Positions 39,591-48,906 are shown, numbered from the stretch's first letter. The stretch: DNA of 48,906 nt from Clostridiales bacterium (GCA_015056055.1 SVHC01000022.1:1-48906); one strand, 5' to 3'. A program made the numbers and translations. Notes: generated from the sequence alone by a model not told the origin.

Positions 39591-40838
39591 TTATCCTACG
39601 GTCTTCGCCAGCTTTTCGGCATTCTTACCGACAAAGGCATAGGCACACGGGCTCATCAGCACGCGGCGAAGAATCGCATTGGTTTCCTCGCGGGTAACAG
39701 CTTCAATCTTTGCAAGCACCTCTTCTTCCGTCTGAGTGCTGTCCAAAAGAAGCTTTCTGCGACCAAGAGCATTCATATGATTCGAAACGGATTCCTGACC
39801 GAGAATATAGCTTGCCTTCAGCTGAGCTTTTGCCTGGCGGAACTCCTGCTCAGTGAGACCGGTTTCCACAAAGGCAGCAATCTCATCGCGAATCAGCTTT
39901 ACTACTTCGCCTGCGCTCTCCGGATTTGTACCGGCATATACAGTCAGCATGCCGCAATCCGTGTACGTATTGGGATAGCTGTAGACCGAGTATGCAAGGC
40001 CGCGTTCCTCACGAATGGATTGGAACAGATGCGAGCTCATAGCACCGCCGAGCACGGAATTAAACAGCGTTGTGGGATACAGTTCCTCGCTGCCCATGGG
40101 CGCCGTCGGGAATGCGAGGCACAGATGCATCTGCTCGATATCCTTTTCGCGCCAAAGAACAGTCGGTTCTACGGGATTGGTAACAAAATCGCTTCGACGC
40201 TCTCCCTGAGCTTTAAAATCGCCCAGATAGCGTTGTGCCATTTCCAGCACCTTTTCCCAATCATAGTTGCCCGCAATCGCCAGAACGGTATCCTCCGGCC
40301 TGTAAAGACGGTTGTAATATTCCAGAATGGATTCGCGCGTGAACGAACGGATATTCTCCTCGCTTCCCAGTATCGGGCGAGAAATCGGCTGATCCCCATA
40401 CTGAGACAGCATGATCAGTTCATGGACTACATCTTCCGGCGTATCTTCCGCCATGGCGATTTCCTCCAGAACAACGCCCTTTTCCCTCTCAATGTCTTCC
40501 GGGTCAAAGCGCGAATGCAGAAAGATATCCGTCAGAATGTCCATTGCCAGCGGCAAATCTTCATCTACGGTTTTGGCATAAAAACAGGTGCATTCCTTGG
40601 CGGTAAAGGCATTCAGCGCGCCACCAACTGCATCCATCTCTTCTGCGATAGCACGGGCGCTGCGCTTCTGCGTTCCCTTAAAGAGCATATGCTCAATAAA
40701 GTGGCTCATACCGTTTTCATGCGGAAGCTCATACTGTGAACCGCTTGCCACCCACAGACCCACAGAGGTTGATCTGCAATGCGGCATGCGTTCACCGATA
40801 ATTCTTACGCCATTGTCCAACACAAATTCGTCGAACAT
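39591..40838 (-). CDS. M16 family zinc peptidase (insulinase-like)
   Basis: Zinc-dependent endopeptidase of 415 residues. The active-site motif HFIEHMLF (inverted HxxEH) is at about residues 46-53, with the distal Glu in FTAKECTCFYAKTVDEDL and EREKGVVLEEIAM. The C-terminal half is the inactive M16 repeat with the R/Y pair (REERGLAYSVYSY). It resembles the mitochondrial processing peptidase type often found downstream of pnp in Firmicutes. No signal peptide, so cytosolic. Downstream of pnp by 70 bases with a hairpin between. Confidence 0.94.
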   Translation of the reverse strand: MFDEFVLDNGVRIIGERMPHCRSTSVGLWVASGSQYELPHENGMSHFIEHMLFKGTQKRSARAIAEEMDAVGGALNAFTAKECTCFYAKTVDEDLPLAMDILTDIFLHSRFDPEDIEREKGVVLEEIAMAEDTPEDVVHELIMLSQYGDQPISRPILGSEENIRSFTRESILEYYNRLYRPEDTVLAIAGNYDWEKVLEMAQRYLGDFKAQGERRSDFVTNPVEPTVLWREKDIEQMHLCLAFPTAPMGSEELYPTTLFNSVLGGAMSSHLFQSIREERGLAYSVYSYPNTYTDCGMLTVYAGTNPESAGEVVKLIRDEIAAFVETGLTEQEFRQAKAQLKASYILGQESVSNHMNALGRRKLLLDSTQTEEEVLAKIEAVTREETNAILRRVLMSPCAYAFVGKNAEKLAKTVG

Positions 40839-40859
40839 ATTTCCTCCATGATGCTTATT

Positions 40860-40886
40860 CGCCCCGCTCGTTTTGAGCGGGGCGTA
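40860..40886 (-). other. Hairpin between pnp and the M16 peptidase gene
   Basis: A perfect 10-bp GC-rich stem CGCCCCGCTC/GAGCGGGGCG with a five-base loop. No T-run follows on the minus strand, so it may be a processing or stability signal, or a partial terminator. Confidence 0.6.
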
Positions 40887-40908
40887 AAAAGCTTTTTAGT
40901 TGTCCTGA

Positions 40909-43086
40909 TTAGTCGCGGCGACGCGGAGGACGTCCGGCATCGCGGCCACCATCGCGACCGCCTTCACGGCGCGGGGGACGACGAACGGGCATTGCCTCGT
41001 TATCGTATTCGATATCGTTGCGAACGAGGTTGATGCGGCCCTGGCTGTCGATTTCGGCAACGCGGCATTCCAGCGTGTCACCGATGTTGACAACGTCTTC
41101 TACCTTTTCAACGCGCTCGTTGGCAAGCTTCGATATGTGTATCATGCCATCTTTGCCCGGAGCATATTCAACAAATGCGCCGAAGGACATGATGCGAACT
41201 ACGGTACCGGTGAATACGGTGCCAACTTCGAGATCCTTTGCGATACCCTCGATGATGGAGCGAGCCTTGGCAGCTGCTTCTGCATCCGGAGTAGCGATAT
41301 ATACGCGGCCGTCGTCTTCGATGTCGATCTTAACGCCGGTCTCAGCAATGATCTTGTTGATCATCTTTCCGCCAGGTCCGATAACTTCGCGGATCTTATC
41401 GGGGTTGATGGTGAAGCGGATGATCTTCGGAGCGAACTTGGACAGTTCCGGACGCGGAGCCGGCAGTGCCTCGAGCATCTTGCCGAGGATGTGCATACGG
41501 CCGTCATAAGCCTGAGCAAGTGCCTGGCGGAGGATCGGCTCGTCGATGCCCTTGATCTTGATGTCCATCTGGATAGCGGTGATACCCTTGTGAGTACCGG
41601 CTACCTTGAAGTCCATGTCGCCTAGGAAGTCTTCCAGACCCTGGATATCGGTGAGAACAGCAACTTTACCGGTGTTCTCAACGTCCTTGATCAGACCCAT
41701 AGCAACGCCTGCTACAGGGCGCTTGATCGGAACGCCCGCATCCATCAGAGCCAGAGTGGAGCCGCAAACAGAAGCCTGAGAGGTGGAACCGTTGGAGGAC
41801 ATAACCTCGCTGACCAGACGCAGTGCGTACGGGAACTCTTCTTCAGAGGGAATCATGGGCTCAAGAGCACGCTCTGCCAGAGCGCCGTGACCGATTTCGC
41901 GACGGCCCGGGCTGCGCAGCGGCTTGGCTTCGCCGGTGGAATACGGCGGGAAATTGTAGTGGTGCATGTAGCGCTTGGTCTCCTCAGGGCTGATGCCGTC
42001 GAGGATCTGTACATCGCCCATTGCGCCCAGGGTTACGGTGGTCATAACCTGAGTCTGGCCGCGGGTGAATACTGCGCTGCCGTGCGGACGGGGCAGGATG
42101 CTGGTTTCGCACCAGATGGGGCGAACTTCAGTCAGCTTACGGCCGTCAGGACGGATACCCTCATCAATGATGTGGCGGCGCATAACTTCCTTCTGGAGGC
42201 TGTAGAGAGCATCGCCAACTTCATTCATGCGGCCTTCGTACTTCTCGGCGAAGTAGTCATTGACTTCCTGCTTAACCTGTTCTTCGCGGGCATTGCGCTC
42301 GGAGCGGTCATAGGTTTCGAACATCCAGCGAACCTTTTCAAGGGCAAATTCGCGTACGTCTGCCTTAACTTCCTCAGCCGGAAGGGACAGCGGGAACTCG
42401 CGCTTCGGCTTACCGATTTCCTTCTGGATATTTTCGATGAAAGCAACGATCTTCTTAATTTCTTCGTGAGCGAAGAGGATAGCCTTGAGCATGACCTCTT
42501 CAGAAACTTCCTTAGCGCCTGCTTCAACCATCATAACGGCATCCTTGGTGCCTGCAACGGTCAGAGCCATTTCGCTGACGGCGCGCTGCTCATCAGTCGG
42601 GTTAACGATGAACTCGCCATCGATCAGACCGATGTTGACTGCGCCGGTGGGGCCGGCAAACGGAATGTCGGAAACGGCCAGAGCGGCAGAGGAGCCGATC
42701 ATTGCCGGAATTTCCGGAGCATTGTTGCTGTCAACGGATACGCACATTGCCACGACCTGAACATCGTTGCGCATTCCCTTCGGGAACAGAGGACGCAGCG
42801 GACGGTCGATCAGACGGCTGGTGAGGATTGCCTTTTCAGACGGGCGGCCCTCACGCTTGATGAAACCGCCGGGAATCTTACCGACGGAATAAAGCTTTTC
42901 TTCAAAATCAACGCTCAGCGGGAAGAAGTCCATGCCTTCACGGGCTTTGTCCGCTGCAGTGGCCGTAACGAGCAGCACAGTATCGCCGTAGCGGATAAAG
43001 GTGGAGCCGTTGGCCTGCTCGGCGTACTTGCCGAACTCCAGAACGAGCTTACGCCCGCCCAGTTCCATTTCATACTGCTTGAACAT
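40909..43086 (-). CDS. pnp: Polyribonucleotide nucleotidyltransferase (PNPase)
   Basis: Phosphorolytic 3'-5' exoribonuclease of the RNA degradosome. The ATG at 43084-43086 with a GAGGAGGG site gives 725 residues. Domains in order: RNase PH domain 1 (start [19 protein letters not shown]), an all-alpha linker, RNase PH domain 2 (around [13 protein letters not shown] and [12 protein letters not shown]), KH ([15 protein letters not shown]), S1 ([21 protein letters not shown]), then a short Arg/Gly-rich tail. It follows rpsO, the common rpsO-pnp pair, with a terminator-like hairpin between them. Confidence 0.98.
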   Translation of the reverse strand: MFKQYEMELGGRKLVLEFGKYAEQANGSTFIRYGDTVLLVTATAADKAREGMDFFPLSVDFEEKLYSVGKIPGGFIKREGRPSEKAILTSRLIDRPLRPLFPKGMRNDVQVVAMCVSVDSNNAPEIPAMIGSSAALAVSDIPFAGPTGAVNIGLIDGEFIVNPTDEQRAVSEMALTVAGTKDAVMMVEAGAKEVSEEVMLKAILFAHEEIKKIVAFIENIQKEIGKPKREFPLSLPAEEVKADVREFALEKVRWMFETYDRSERNAREEQVKQEVNDYFAEKYEGRMNEVGDALYSLQKEVMRRHIIDEGIRPDGRKLTEVRPIWCETSILPRPHGSAVFTRGQTQVMTTVTLGAMGDVQILDGISPEETKRYMHHYNFPPYSTGEAKPLRSPGRREIGHGALAERALEPMIPSEEEFPYALRLVSEVMSSNGSTSQASVCGSTLALMDAGVPIKRPVAGVAMGLIKDVENTGKVAVLTDIQGLEDFLGDMDFKVAGTHKGITAIQMDIKIKGIDEPILRQALAQAYDGRMHILGKMLEALPAPRPELSKFAPKIIRFTINPDKIREVIGPGGKMINKIIAETGVKIDIEDDGRVYIATPDAEAAAKARSIIEGIAKDLEVGTVFTGTVVRIMSFGAFVEYAPGKDGMIHISKLANERVEKVEDVVNIGDTLECRVAEIDSQGRINLVRNDIEYDNEAMPVRRPPRREGGRDGGRDAGRPPRRRD

Positions 43087-43218
43087 GTTTGTCCCTCCTC
43101 TGGACATATTATCTATTTTCTTTTATTTTACCCATTTCAGTAGCGCCAGTTCGCCGCGCTGTTTCAAAAGCGCAAGAAACGTTTTTGCATTTCCTCTGCT
43201 TTTGATACACCGCGGCGT

Positions 43219-43258
43219 AAAATTGCCGCCGCCCGGTAGGGTTCCCGAGCGACGGCAA
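43219..43258 (-). terminator. Terminator or processing hairpin between rpsO and pnp
   Basis: TTGCCG-T-CGC-T-CGG pairs with CCG-G-GCG-G-CGGCAA on the minus strand, with an eight-base loop and then TTTTA. This position often carries a leaky terminator and RNase III site controlling pnp in other bacteria. Confidence 0.8.
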
Positions 43259-43290
43259 CATAACTCCGGGATCCAGGTCGCCGACTCGTC

Positions 43291-43551
43291 TTACTTACGC
43301 AGACCGAGCTTAGCGATGAGCTGGCGGTAGCCCTCGATGTCCGTCTTCTTGAGGTAGTCAAGCAGACCACGGCGCTGACCAACCATCAGCAGCAGACCAC
43401 GGCGGGAATGGTGATCCTTCTTGTGATCCTTGAGGTGCTCGTTGAGGTGGTTGATACGGGCGGTGAGCAGAGCGATCTGCACTTCGGGGGAACCGGTGTC
43501 ACCAACGTGACGGCCATACTCGGCGATGATTTCGGACTTGTTGTTCATCAT
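43291..43551 (-). CDS. rpsO: 30S ribosomal protein S15
   Basis: Binds 16S rRNA at the h20-h22 junction early in small-subunit assembly, and in several phyla also represses its own mRNA. 86 residues from the ATG at 43549-43551 (GGAG site); an ATG four codons upstream is too near the site. The signature is [24 protein letters not shown], followed by [24 protein letters not shown] promoter and a structured leader of about 100 bases precede it. pnp follows. Confidence 0.97.
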   Translation of the reverse strand: MMNNKSEIIAEYGRHVGDTGSPEVQIALLTARINHLNEHLKDHKKDHHSRRGLLLMVGQRRGLLDYLKKTDIEGYRQLIAKLGLRK

Positions 43552-43654
43552 GGTTTTCTCCATCCTTCCTTAATTGCCGCAAGCAAGGTAAGCCGTCGGA
43601 GTGTCGGCAAACCGCGCAGGCGGTCATTTTGTGGCCCATTTTGCCACGAATACT

Positions 43655-43683
43655 ATTCTACCATACAACCCATTAAATGTAAA
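43655..43683 (-). promoter_or_regulatory. Promoter of rpsO
   Basis: TTTACA (43678-43683), 17 bases, TAGAAT (43655-43660) with TGG before it, on the minus strand. It leaves a leader of about 100 bases with three possible hairpins. Confidence 0.72.
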
Positions 43684-43721
43684 CGCATGATAGAGTGAAT
43701 TCCGTGAATTTTTGCGAAATT

Positions 43722-44270
43722 TCACAGGAACTGTTTGGCTTCTTCTGTCTTGCCTTCTGCAAGAAGCGCACGAATCAGCGTAGAGGAAACTGTTTTCCCT
43801 GCAACCATAACCGGCTGAACGATTACCGGTGCATACCCATATTCTGCGGCAGAGGATGCAATCATCTGCGCATTTCCCTCTCCCTTAAAGCCAAAGGTAT
43901 TGTTATATCCCGTAATCACCGCAATCGGGCGCAGATTTTCCGCAATACTCTTCAAAAAATCCGCTGCCGTAACTGCTGCAAATTCAGAATCAAACCTGCG
44001 CACAACAGCATATTGAACGCCAAGCGCTTCGAGCTTTGCCAGCTTTTCTTCCAGCGTCATGAGTGGCTTGGGGGCACGCTCGGGACAAATGACTTCCAGA
44101 GGATTTCTGTCAAAGGTATAAACGACGCTTTCAACGCCATCTTTTCGGGCATATTCGATCGCCTTGGCAATCAGAGAACGATGACCCGCATGCACGCCGT
44201 CAAACGTGCCCAGCGCAACCGCCGAACGTTCCCCGCAGAATTCCCTTTCATCCTGCAGTATGTGCATCAT
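43722..44270 (-). CDS. ribF: FMN adenylyltransferase (FAD synthetase) domain of RibF, riboflavin kinase domain absent
   Basis: 182 residues. It carries the N-terminal nucleotidyltransferase half of RibF: SAVALGTFDGVHAGHRSLI (the HxGH-like motif), the FDRNPLEV strand and the ISSTxIR-type end (here VSSTLIRALLAEGKTEEA). Normal bacterial RibF has about 310 residues with a riboflavin kinase domain after this point; here the stop comes just after the QFL turn where the linker begins. There is no sign of a frameshifted remainder: the next bases are non-coding and the rpsO promoter follows. The truB-ribF-rpsO order is standard. The start follows the truB stop closely, with a weak site. Confidence 0.92.
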   Translation of the reverse strand: MMHILQDEREFCGERSAVALGTFDGVHAGHRSLIAKAIEYARKDGVESVVYTFDRNPLEVICPERAPKPLMTLEEKLAKLEALGVQYAVVRRFDSEFAAVTAADFLKSIAENLRPIAVITGYNNTFGFKGEGNAQMIASSAAEYGYAPVIVQPVMVAGKTVSSTLIRALLAEGKTEEAKQFL

Positions 44271-44273
44271 CTC

Positions 44274-45155
44274 TTATAAAAGCATCGCCTTGAAGCGCAC
44301 GCAGCCGTCTTCGGTAAATGCGCCCATTCCGGCGAACTCCTCCCCTATATATACGCGGACAATTCCCGTATGCTTCTGAGGTGCTTCCAGCAAAAGCTGC
44401 GGCCAGAGCGGATTTCCGTTGCGTACGCGCGCAATCTCGTCTGTACTTACCCTTACAAGCGGAATGTGCCCAATAGGATAATCCAGCGGTTTAAGATGTT
44501 CTTCCACGCTTGTCAATTCTGGAAGCGGAATCGCCTCTTCGGCAGTGAACACACCGGAACGCGTCCTTGCAAGTGCAGACATATGACCACCGCATCCAAC
44601 AAGCGCGCCGATGTCATGCATCAATGTGCGCACATACACGCCTTTTCCGCAATCAACTTGGATCCTGTGCCGGTTTTCGCCATTTTTCCCTATATAAGTC
44701 AAGGCATCAACCCGCACGGGGCGTTCCTCAATTTCAATCTCCTGACCCTTTCGAGCATAGGTATACAACGGTTTGCCATTGCGCTTCAATGCCGAGTATA
44801 CCGGCGGACGCTGCAGAATATCGCCGGTAAGCTTCCCCAACACACCGCGAATTTCGTCCTCACCGACGTGCACAGGATTTTCCTCCAGCACTGTTCCGGT
44901 TGCATCCTGCGTATCCGTGACTATACCAAGAGTAAGCTCCGCAACGTAGGTTTTCTGCTTATCAACGATATAATCAAACAGGCGCGTCGCCTTTCCGATA
45001 CAAATCGGCAAAACGCCTTCTGCTTCCGGATCAAGCGTTCCTCCATGACCTATTGCGGTTTTCGGTGGAAGCAAACGCTTTATGCGCGCCACAACGCTGC
45101 CGGATGACATTCCCAACGGTTTATATACATTCAAAAAACCTTTGATCTCGCTCAT
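44274..45155 (-). CDS. truB: tRNA pseudouridine(55) synthase TruB
   Basis: Modifies U55 in the T-loop of tRNAs. 293 residues from the ATG at 45153-45155, which overlaps the nrnA stop (ATGA) and has a GAGG site. It starts GFLNVYKPLGMSSG, carries the catalytic Asp in KTAIGHGGTLDPEAEGVL (about 42), and includes the RPPVYSALK loop and a C-terminal PUA-like region. Gene order rbfA-nrnA-truB-ribF-rpsO is as in other Firmicutes. Confidence 0.97.
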   Translation of the reverse strand: MSEIKGFLNVYKPLGMSSGSVVARIKRLLPPKTAIGHGGTLDPEAEGVLPICIGKATRLFDYIVDKQKTYVAELTLGIVTDTQDATGTVLEENPVHVGEDEIRGVLGKLTGDILQRPPVYSALKRNGKPLYTYARKGQEIEIEERPVRVDALTYIGKNGENRHRIQVDCGKGVYVRTLMHDIGALVGCGGHMSALARTRSGVFTAEEAIPLPELTSVEEHLKPLDYPIGHIPLVRVSTDEIARVRNGNPLWPQLLLEAPQKHTGIVRVYIGEEFAGMGAFTEDGCVRFKAMLL

Positions 45156-46093
45156 TTCATCGCCTCGCATGCGACGGCTACAACTTCATCCATCGCCTCA
45201 TAAACCGCAGCCTGCACTGTCATTCCTGCAGCGCGCGTATGACCACCGCCACCAAACCGCTTGGCAATGGCAGCCGCATCTGCTTCAAGCGTGCGTACCG
45301 AAAATTTTGCCCCATTTTTCTGAGTTGCAAGAAGGGCAATTTCCACACCTTCCATGTTGATCAAATGATCAATCAGGCCTTCCGTGTCAGAATACTCTGC
45401 ACCGCATTTTTGCAGCATTTCTTCCGTCACAAATCCGCAGGCGATCCGACCATCTGCATAAAAACGCACATCACTGAGCATCGCGCCCAACAAAAGTGTA
45501 TATTCTCTTCTACGGCAGCGGAACAGGCGTCGTGTCGTGTCTGCCACATCAAAAAGTTCGACCATCACAGCTGCCGCCTGCATATCACGGCACCGGGTGG
45601 AAGAAAAGCTGAAATTGCCCGTATCCGTGGAAATCGCAACATACAGACACAGTGCAATTTCTTCCGTAAGCGGCCAACATCCTTCGGAAAGCAGCTCGTG
45701 CACAATCGTTCCGGTGGCACCGTAATCGCACTCAATCCTGTTGAGCTGCGCATATCCCGGATTTGTGCCGTGGTGATCAATTACAGCAGTATATTCCGCA
45801 GCTTCAAAAATTCCAACTGCAGTTCCCAGTCTGCCGAGATCCGCAGCATCAACCGCAAGCACATATTTCGTATGATGCGCCTTATCCGGCGTGCGAAAAT
45901 CCGATGCTCCAGGCAGAAATGCGTACTTCGGCGGAATTGTATCCTCGCAAACGAGCTGCGCACTGCCATTCAAAGCATGATACAGAGCAAGCGTGCTGCC
46001 AATTGTATCTCCATCCGGCGATACATGGGCAATCAACGTCAGAGAATCCGCATTGCGAAGCCACAGAATCAGCTCTTTATTTTTCGCCGCCAT
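45152..46093 (-). CDS. nrnA: DHH-family oligoribonuclease / pAp phosphatase (NrnA-like)
   Basis: Degrades nanoRNA and 3'-phosphoadenosine 5'-phosphate in NrnA homologs. The ATG at 46091-46093, behind an AGGAGGG site, gives 313 residues and overlaps rbfA by 17 bases. Metal motifs are HVSPDGDTIGSTLA, the Asp in AVDAADLGRL, DHH (VIDHHGTN) and the Asp in ISTDTGNFS. The DHHA1 domain at the C-terminus has GGGGHTRAAG. Family and position between rbfA and truB fit the NrnA assignment. Confidence 0.94.
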   Translation of the reverse strand: MAAKNKELILWLRNADSLTLIAHVSPDGDTIGSTLALYHALNGSAQLVCEDTIPPKYAFLPGASDFRTPDKAHHTKYVLAVDAADLGRLGTAVGIFEAAEYTAVIDHHGTNPGYAQLNRIECDYGATGTIVHELLSEGCWPLTEEIALCLYVAISTDTGNFSFSSTRCRDMQAAAVMVELFDVADTTRRLFRCRRREYTLLLGAMLSDVRFYADGRIACGFVTEEMLQKCGAEYSDTEGLIDHLINMEGVEIALLATQKNGAKFSVRTLEADAAAIAKRFGGGGHTRAAGMTVQAAVYEAMDEVVAVACEAMK

Positions 46094-46445
46094 CCGCTTC
46101 GCCCTCCTGTTCGCCATTCCTGAGCAAGGCATTAATGCGGGCAGCATATTCAATGTTTTTGTCCAGTTCAAAAATCAATTCAGGCGTATAGCGCAGGTCT
46201 ACCTTCCGGCCAAGCTCGCGGCGAATAAATCCCCTTGCGCTTTTCAGTGCCTTAATGAAGTCATCTCTTTTTTCCTCTTCCAGAATGCTTACGCGCACTT
46301 TGCAGAATTTCAAATCGCGCGTAACTTCCGCGCTCGGAATGGAAAAAGTTCCGGAAATGCGCGGATCGTTCAGTTCATCGCGGATAATCTGATCCAATCC
46401 TTTACGAACCTCCTCAGAGATTCGATCAATTCTGTCATATCCCAT
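46077..46445 (-). CDS. rbfA: Ribosome-binding factor A
   Basis: Binds the 30S subunit during late assembly and helps cold adaptation. 122 residues; KH-like fold with DRISEEVRKGLDQIIRDELNDPRI at the start and a basic/acidic C-terminal tail. It follows infB (119-base gap) as in most bacteria. GGGAGG precedes the ATG. The end overlaps nrnA. Confidence 0.96.
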   Translation of the reverse strand: MGYDRIDRISEEVRKGLDQIIRDELNDPRISGTFSIPSAEVTRDLKFCKVRVSILEEEKRDDFIKALKSARGFIRRELGRKVDLRYTPELIFELDKNIEYAARINALLRNGEQEGEADGGEK

Positions 46446-46469
46446 TGTTTTACCTCCCTATCGTTACGC

Positions 46470-46533
46470 AAAAAGGATTCTCCGTTTCGGGCGGAAGAAC
46501 GCGTCCGCGCCCTCCACCGGAAGCGAAGAATCC
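46470..46533 (-). terminator. Terminator-like hairpin between infB and rbfA
   Basis: GGATTCT pairs with AGAATCC on the minus strand, enclosing an inner GGGC...GCCC stem, and is followed by TTTTTGCG. It may attenuate readthrough from infB into rbfA. Confidence 0.6.
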
Positions 46534-46564
46534 CCCGTTGCAAAATTCAGTTTATCCCTTCAGG

Positions 46565-48906
46565 TCAGCGCGCAATTTCTTCCATGGTGAAGCACTCGAT
46601 TACGTCGCCTTCCTTGACATCGTTAAAGCGTTCCAGACCGATACCGCACTCAAATCCGGTTGCGACTTCGCGCGCATCGTCCTTAAAGCGCTTGAGGGAA
46701 TCGATCTTTGCCTCGGTAATAACCACGTTATCACGCAGCAGGCGGGCGGTTGCATTTCGAACGATCTTACCGTCGGTTACGTAGCTACCTGCGATCGTGC
46801 CTGCGCCGGAAACCTTAAAGGTCATGCGGACCTGAGCACGGCCAAGGATAGTCTCCTTATACTGCGGAGCAAGCATACCCTTCATTGCAGCCTGCACATC
46901 TTCGATAGCATTGTAGATTACGCGGTAGAGGCGAATGTCAACCTTTTCACGGTCAGCGATGTCACGCACAGTGTTGTCGTGGCGAACATTGAAGCCGATA
47001 ATGATTGCATTGGATGCGCTTGCGAGCATAATATCCGATTCGGTGATGGCACCTACGCCGCCGTGGATAGCGCGCACGCGTACTTCCTCGTTCGAAAGCT
47101 TTTCCAGCGACTGGCGAACGGCTTCAACAGAACCCTGTACGTCAGCCTTGATAATGATATTGAGTTCCTTGGTCTGACCGGTAGAAATCTGAGAGAACAG
47201 ATCATCCAAAGAAGCCTTGGAGCTATTCTTAATAAGAGCAGCGCGCAGCTTGTCCTTACGCTCTTCAGCAACCTGTCTGGACAGACGGTCATCATTAACG
47301 GCAGAGAAGATATCACCTGCACTGGGAACATCATTGAAACCGATAACCTCAACCGGATCAGACGGACCGGCAGTCTTTACGCGTTCGCCACGGTCATTGA
47401 CCATTGCGCGTACGCGACCATATGCCGTACCGGCGATGATCATATCACCGATCTGCAGCGTACCATTCTTAATGAGAACAGTGGCAACCGGACCGCGACC
47501 CTTATCCAGCTGTGCTTCGATAATGGCACCGCGTGCCTTACGGTTGGGATTGGCGCGCAGATTCTGCATTTCAGCAACAAGCAGAACCATTTCCAGAAGG
47601 TTATCCACGCCTTCGCCGGTAAGTGCGGAAACCGGTACCATAATGGTATCGCCGCCCCATTCTTCGGCAACAAGGTTGTATTCCGTCAGTTCCTGTTTAA
47701 TGCGCTCAGGATTTGCAACCGGCTTATCGATCTTGTTGATTGCAACAATCGTGGGCACGTTTGCAGCCTTTGCATGGTTGATTGCCTCAACAGTCTGCGG
47801 CATAACGCCGTCATCTGCTGCTACAACCAGAATTGCAATATCCGTTACCTGAGCACCGCGAGCACGCATTGCGGTGAACGCTTCGTGACCCGGGGTATCA
47901 AGGAACGTAATGGATTCATCGTTTACATTAACCGTATATGCACCAATGTGCTGGGTAATGCCGCCGGCCTCGCCTGCAGTAACGCGGGACTTACGGATGT
48001 AGTCCAACAGAGATGTCTTACCATGGTCAACGTGACCCATGATCGTAACAACGGGAGCACGCTTCTCCAGATCCTCTTCTACGTCTTCGGTATCCTCTGC
48101 TTCGAGAGCATCTTCTGCCGTTTCTGCCAGCTTCAGTTCGAGTTCAACATCAAACTCGCTGCAGATGAGCTGTGCGGTATCGTAATCCAGTTCATTGTTA
48201 ATGGATGCCATAATACCAAGCAGCAGCAGCTTCTTGATAATTTCACCGACAGGCTTGCTGATACGCTCGGAAAGATCCTTAACCGTGATAGTTTCGGCAG
48301 TCATATATGCCTTTTCAATCTTAATCGGTTCCGGCTTATAGACTTCCTGCTGTACCTTCTTCTTGCGCTTGCCGCCGCGTACTACCTCATCATCCGATTC
48401 ATAACCGCCGCGGGTCTGTACACGACGATTCTTGGTACGCTCGGGATCGTTCTGACGTACATACTGCTTCTTGTTCGGATCGTAGTTGGATACGCGTTCC
48501 TTTTCTACAGTAGGCGTAAGATCAATTTTGCTGGCACGCGGAGCGCTGTTTCTGGCGCCTGCTGCCGGACGGCTGCCGCCGCCAAATCCACCCTGCGGAC
48601 GGTCGCCCTGAGGACGATTGTACTGGCCCTGCGGACGATCTCCCTGCGGACGGTCGCCCTGAGGACGATTGAACTGACCCTGCGGACGGTCACCCTGGGG
48701 ACGGTTGAACTGACCCTGCGGACGGTCGCCCTGGGGACGGTTGAACTGACCCTGCGGACGGTCGCCCTGGGGACGGTTGAACTGGCCCTGCGGACGGTCG
48801 CCCTGGGGACGGTTGAACTGACCCTGCGGACGGTCACCCTGGGGACGGTTGAACTGACCCTGCGGACGGTCGCCCTGGGGACGGTTGAACTGACCCTGCG
48901 GACGGT
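46565..48906 (-). CDS. infB: Translation initiation factor IF-2, 5' end beyond the window
   Basis: GTPase that brings fMet-tRNA to the 30S subunit and promotes subunit joining. The frame stays open to the right edge, so about 780 codons of the C-terminal part are visible. The C-terminal ~580 residues have the IF2-N motif ([23 protein letters not shown]), G1 [10 protein letters not shown]3 DTPGHEAF, G4 NKID and the C1/C2 domains. An ATG at 48302-48304 starts this conserved part, but the reading frame continues upstream, so the N-terminal extension is coding. It contains a Lys/Arg-rich linker and then a 12-residue tandem repeat, [12 protein letters not shown], up to the edge. Confidence 0.97.
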   Translation of the reverse strand, partial: RPQGQFNRPQGDRPQGQFNRPQGDRPQGQFNRPQGDRPQGQFNRPQGDRPQGQFNRPQGDRPQGQFNRPQGDRPQGQFNRPQGDRPQGDRPQGQYNRPQGDRPQGGFGGGSRPAAGARNSAPRASKIDLTPTVEKERVSNYDPNKKQYVRQNDPERTKNRRVQTRGGYESDDEVVRGGKRKKKVQQEVYKPEPIKIEKAYMTAETITVKDLSERISKPVGEIIKKLLLLGIMASINNELDYDTAQLICSEFDVELELKLAETAEDALEAEDTEDVEEDLEKRAPVVTIMGHVDHGKTSLLDYIRKSRVTAGEAGGITQHIGAYTVNVNDESITFLDTPGHEAFTAMRARGAQVTDIAILVVAADDGVMPQTVEAINHAKAANVPTIVAINKIDKPVANPERIKQELTEYNLVAEEWGGDTIMVPVSALTGEGVDNLLEMVLLVAEMQNLRANPNRKARGAIIEAQLDKGRGPVATVLIKNGTLQIGDMIIAGTAYGRVRAMVNDRGERVKTAGPSDPVEVIGFNDVPSAGDIFSAVNDDRLSRQVAEERKDKLRAALIKNSSKASLDDLFSQISTGQTKELNIIIKADVQGSVEAVRQSLEKLSNEEVRVRAIHGGVGAITESDIMLASASNAIIIGFNVRHDNTVRDIADREKVDIRLYRVIYNAIEDVQAAMKGMLAPQYKETILGRAQVRMTFKVSGAGTIAGSYVTDGKIVRNATARLLRDNVVITEAKIDSLKRFKDDAREVATGFECGIGLERFNDVKEGDVIECFTMEEIAR
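48591..48906 (-). repeat. infB: 36-nt tandem repeat in infB encoding a 12-residue motif
   Basis: Units start at 48591, 48642, 48678, 48714, 48750, 48786, 48822, 48858 and 48894 (the last is cut by the edge); the only irregularity is a 15-base partial unit at 48627-48641. Each 36-base unit encodes [12 protein letters not shown]. Units differ by a few bases (GTCGCC/GTCACC, CTGAGG/CTGGGG), and the first two have diverged most. The frame is kept throughout, so the repeat belongs to the disordered IF2 N-terminal region. The units are contiguous with no spacers, so it is not a CRISPR array. Confidence 0.95.

Noticed and set aside
41887-43143. A 418-codon frame antisense to pnp
   Set aside because: A mirror of strong codon bias. 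The pnp motifs on the other strand are unambiguous.
48505-48837. A frame on the minus strand reading repeated [12 protein letters not shown] units
   Set aside because: It is a shifted frame across the IF2 tandem repeat. The in-frame reading continues the IF2 protein, so this is a shadow.
48591-48906. Resemblance to a CRISPR array (36-base units)
   Set aside because: Units are head to tail with no spacers and encode a regular 12-residue peptide in frame with IF2.

Overview
The window looks like a chromosomal segment of a Gram-positive (monoderm), spore-forming Clostridia-type bacterium. The basis is strong AGGAGG-type ribosome binding sites, sortase B-like transpeptidases, a BofA sporulation protein, an ecfA1-ecfA2-ecfT-truA operon, a PyrK/PyrD-type dihydroorotate dehydrogenase and lipoprotein-type ABC binding proteins. 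No genus is assigned. Nearly everything is chromosomal housekeeping. I saw no phage, IS element, CRISPR array, rRNA or tRNA.

Layout. 1-3410 (minus): ECF vitamin/metal transporter core (ecfA1, ecfA2, ecfT), truA and the start of a secreted protein. 3538-7093 (plus): glycolytic operon pgk-tpiA-gpmI. 7135-10196 (minus): bofA and two tandem sortase B paralogs. 10449-12676 (minus): rpmG-secE-nusG-rplK-rplA. 12851-15803 (minus): pyrK-pyrD-pyrF-pyrE. 15954-21450 (minus): a TIM-barrel sugar isomerase, enolase, and a small sugar cluster (ROK kinase, SIS isomerase, six-hairpin glycosidase). 21591-23819 (minus): secreted protein with five peptidoglycan-binding repeats. 23971-26305 (minus): polar amino-acid ABC importer. 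26442-28807 (plus): Mg2+ transporter mgtE behind a long leader, then a TtcA-like tRNA thiolase. 28941-30047 (plus): SLC13/ArsB-type permease. 30123-33283 (minus): GNAT acetyltransferase, zinc-ribbon membrane protein, divergent EF-G paralog. 33455-34732 (plus): secreted CAP-domain protein. 34795-37935 (minus): alpha/beta hydrolase, MFS carrier, membrane metalloprotease. Then yebC (minus), recX (plus), and the translation/RNA block infB-rbfA-nrnA-truB-ribF-rpsO-pnp-M16 peptidase (minus), with infB running off the right edge.

Most interesting signals. (1) The mgtE leader holds a 27-codon reading frame with an ideal ribosome binding site. Its peptide (acidic start, then Pro-Arg-Arg and Arg-rich) resembles the enterobacterial MgtL leader peptide in composition. 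It is embedded in stems that can pair in mutually exclusive ways, and I could see no M-box consensus. (2) Short FFG motifs recur in the disordered tails of both sortases and in the secreted protein at the left edge. (3) IF2 carries a 12-residue tandem repeat encoded by near-identical 36-nt units. (4) Several family members have altered or missing key parts: a RibF with no riboflavin kinase domain, a ROK kinase without its zinc cysteines, an EF-G paralog with Tyr where the catalytic His is expected, and a glycosidase carrying a zinc-ribbon-like insertion. (5) Candidate sigma-E and ECF-sigma promoters precede bofA and the peptidoglycan-binding protein.
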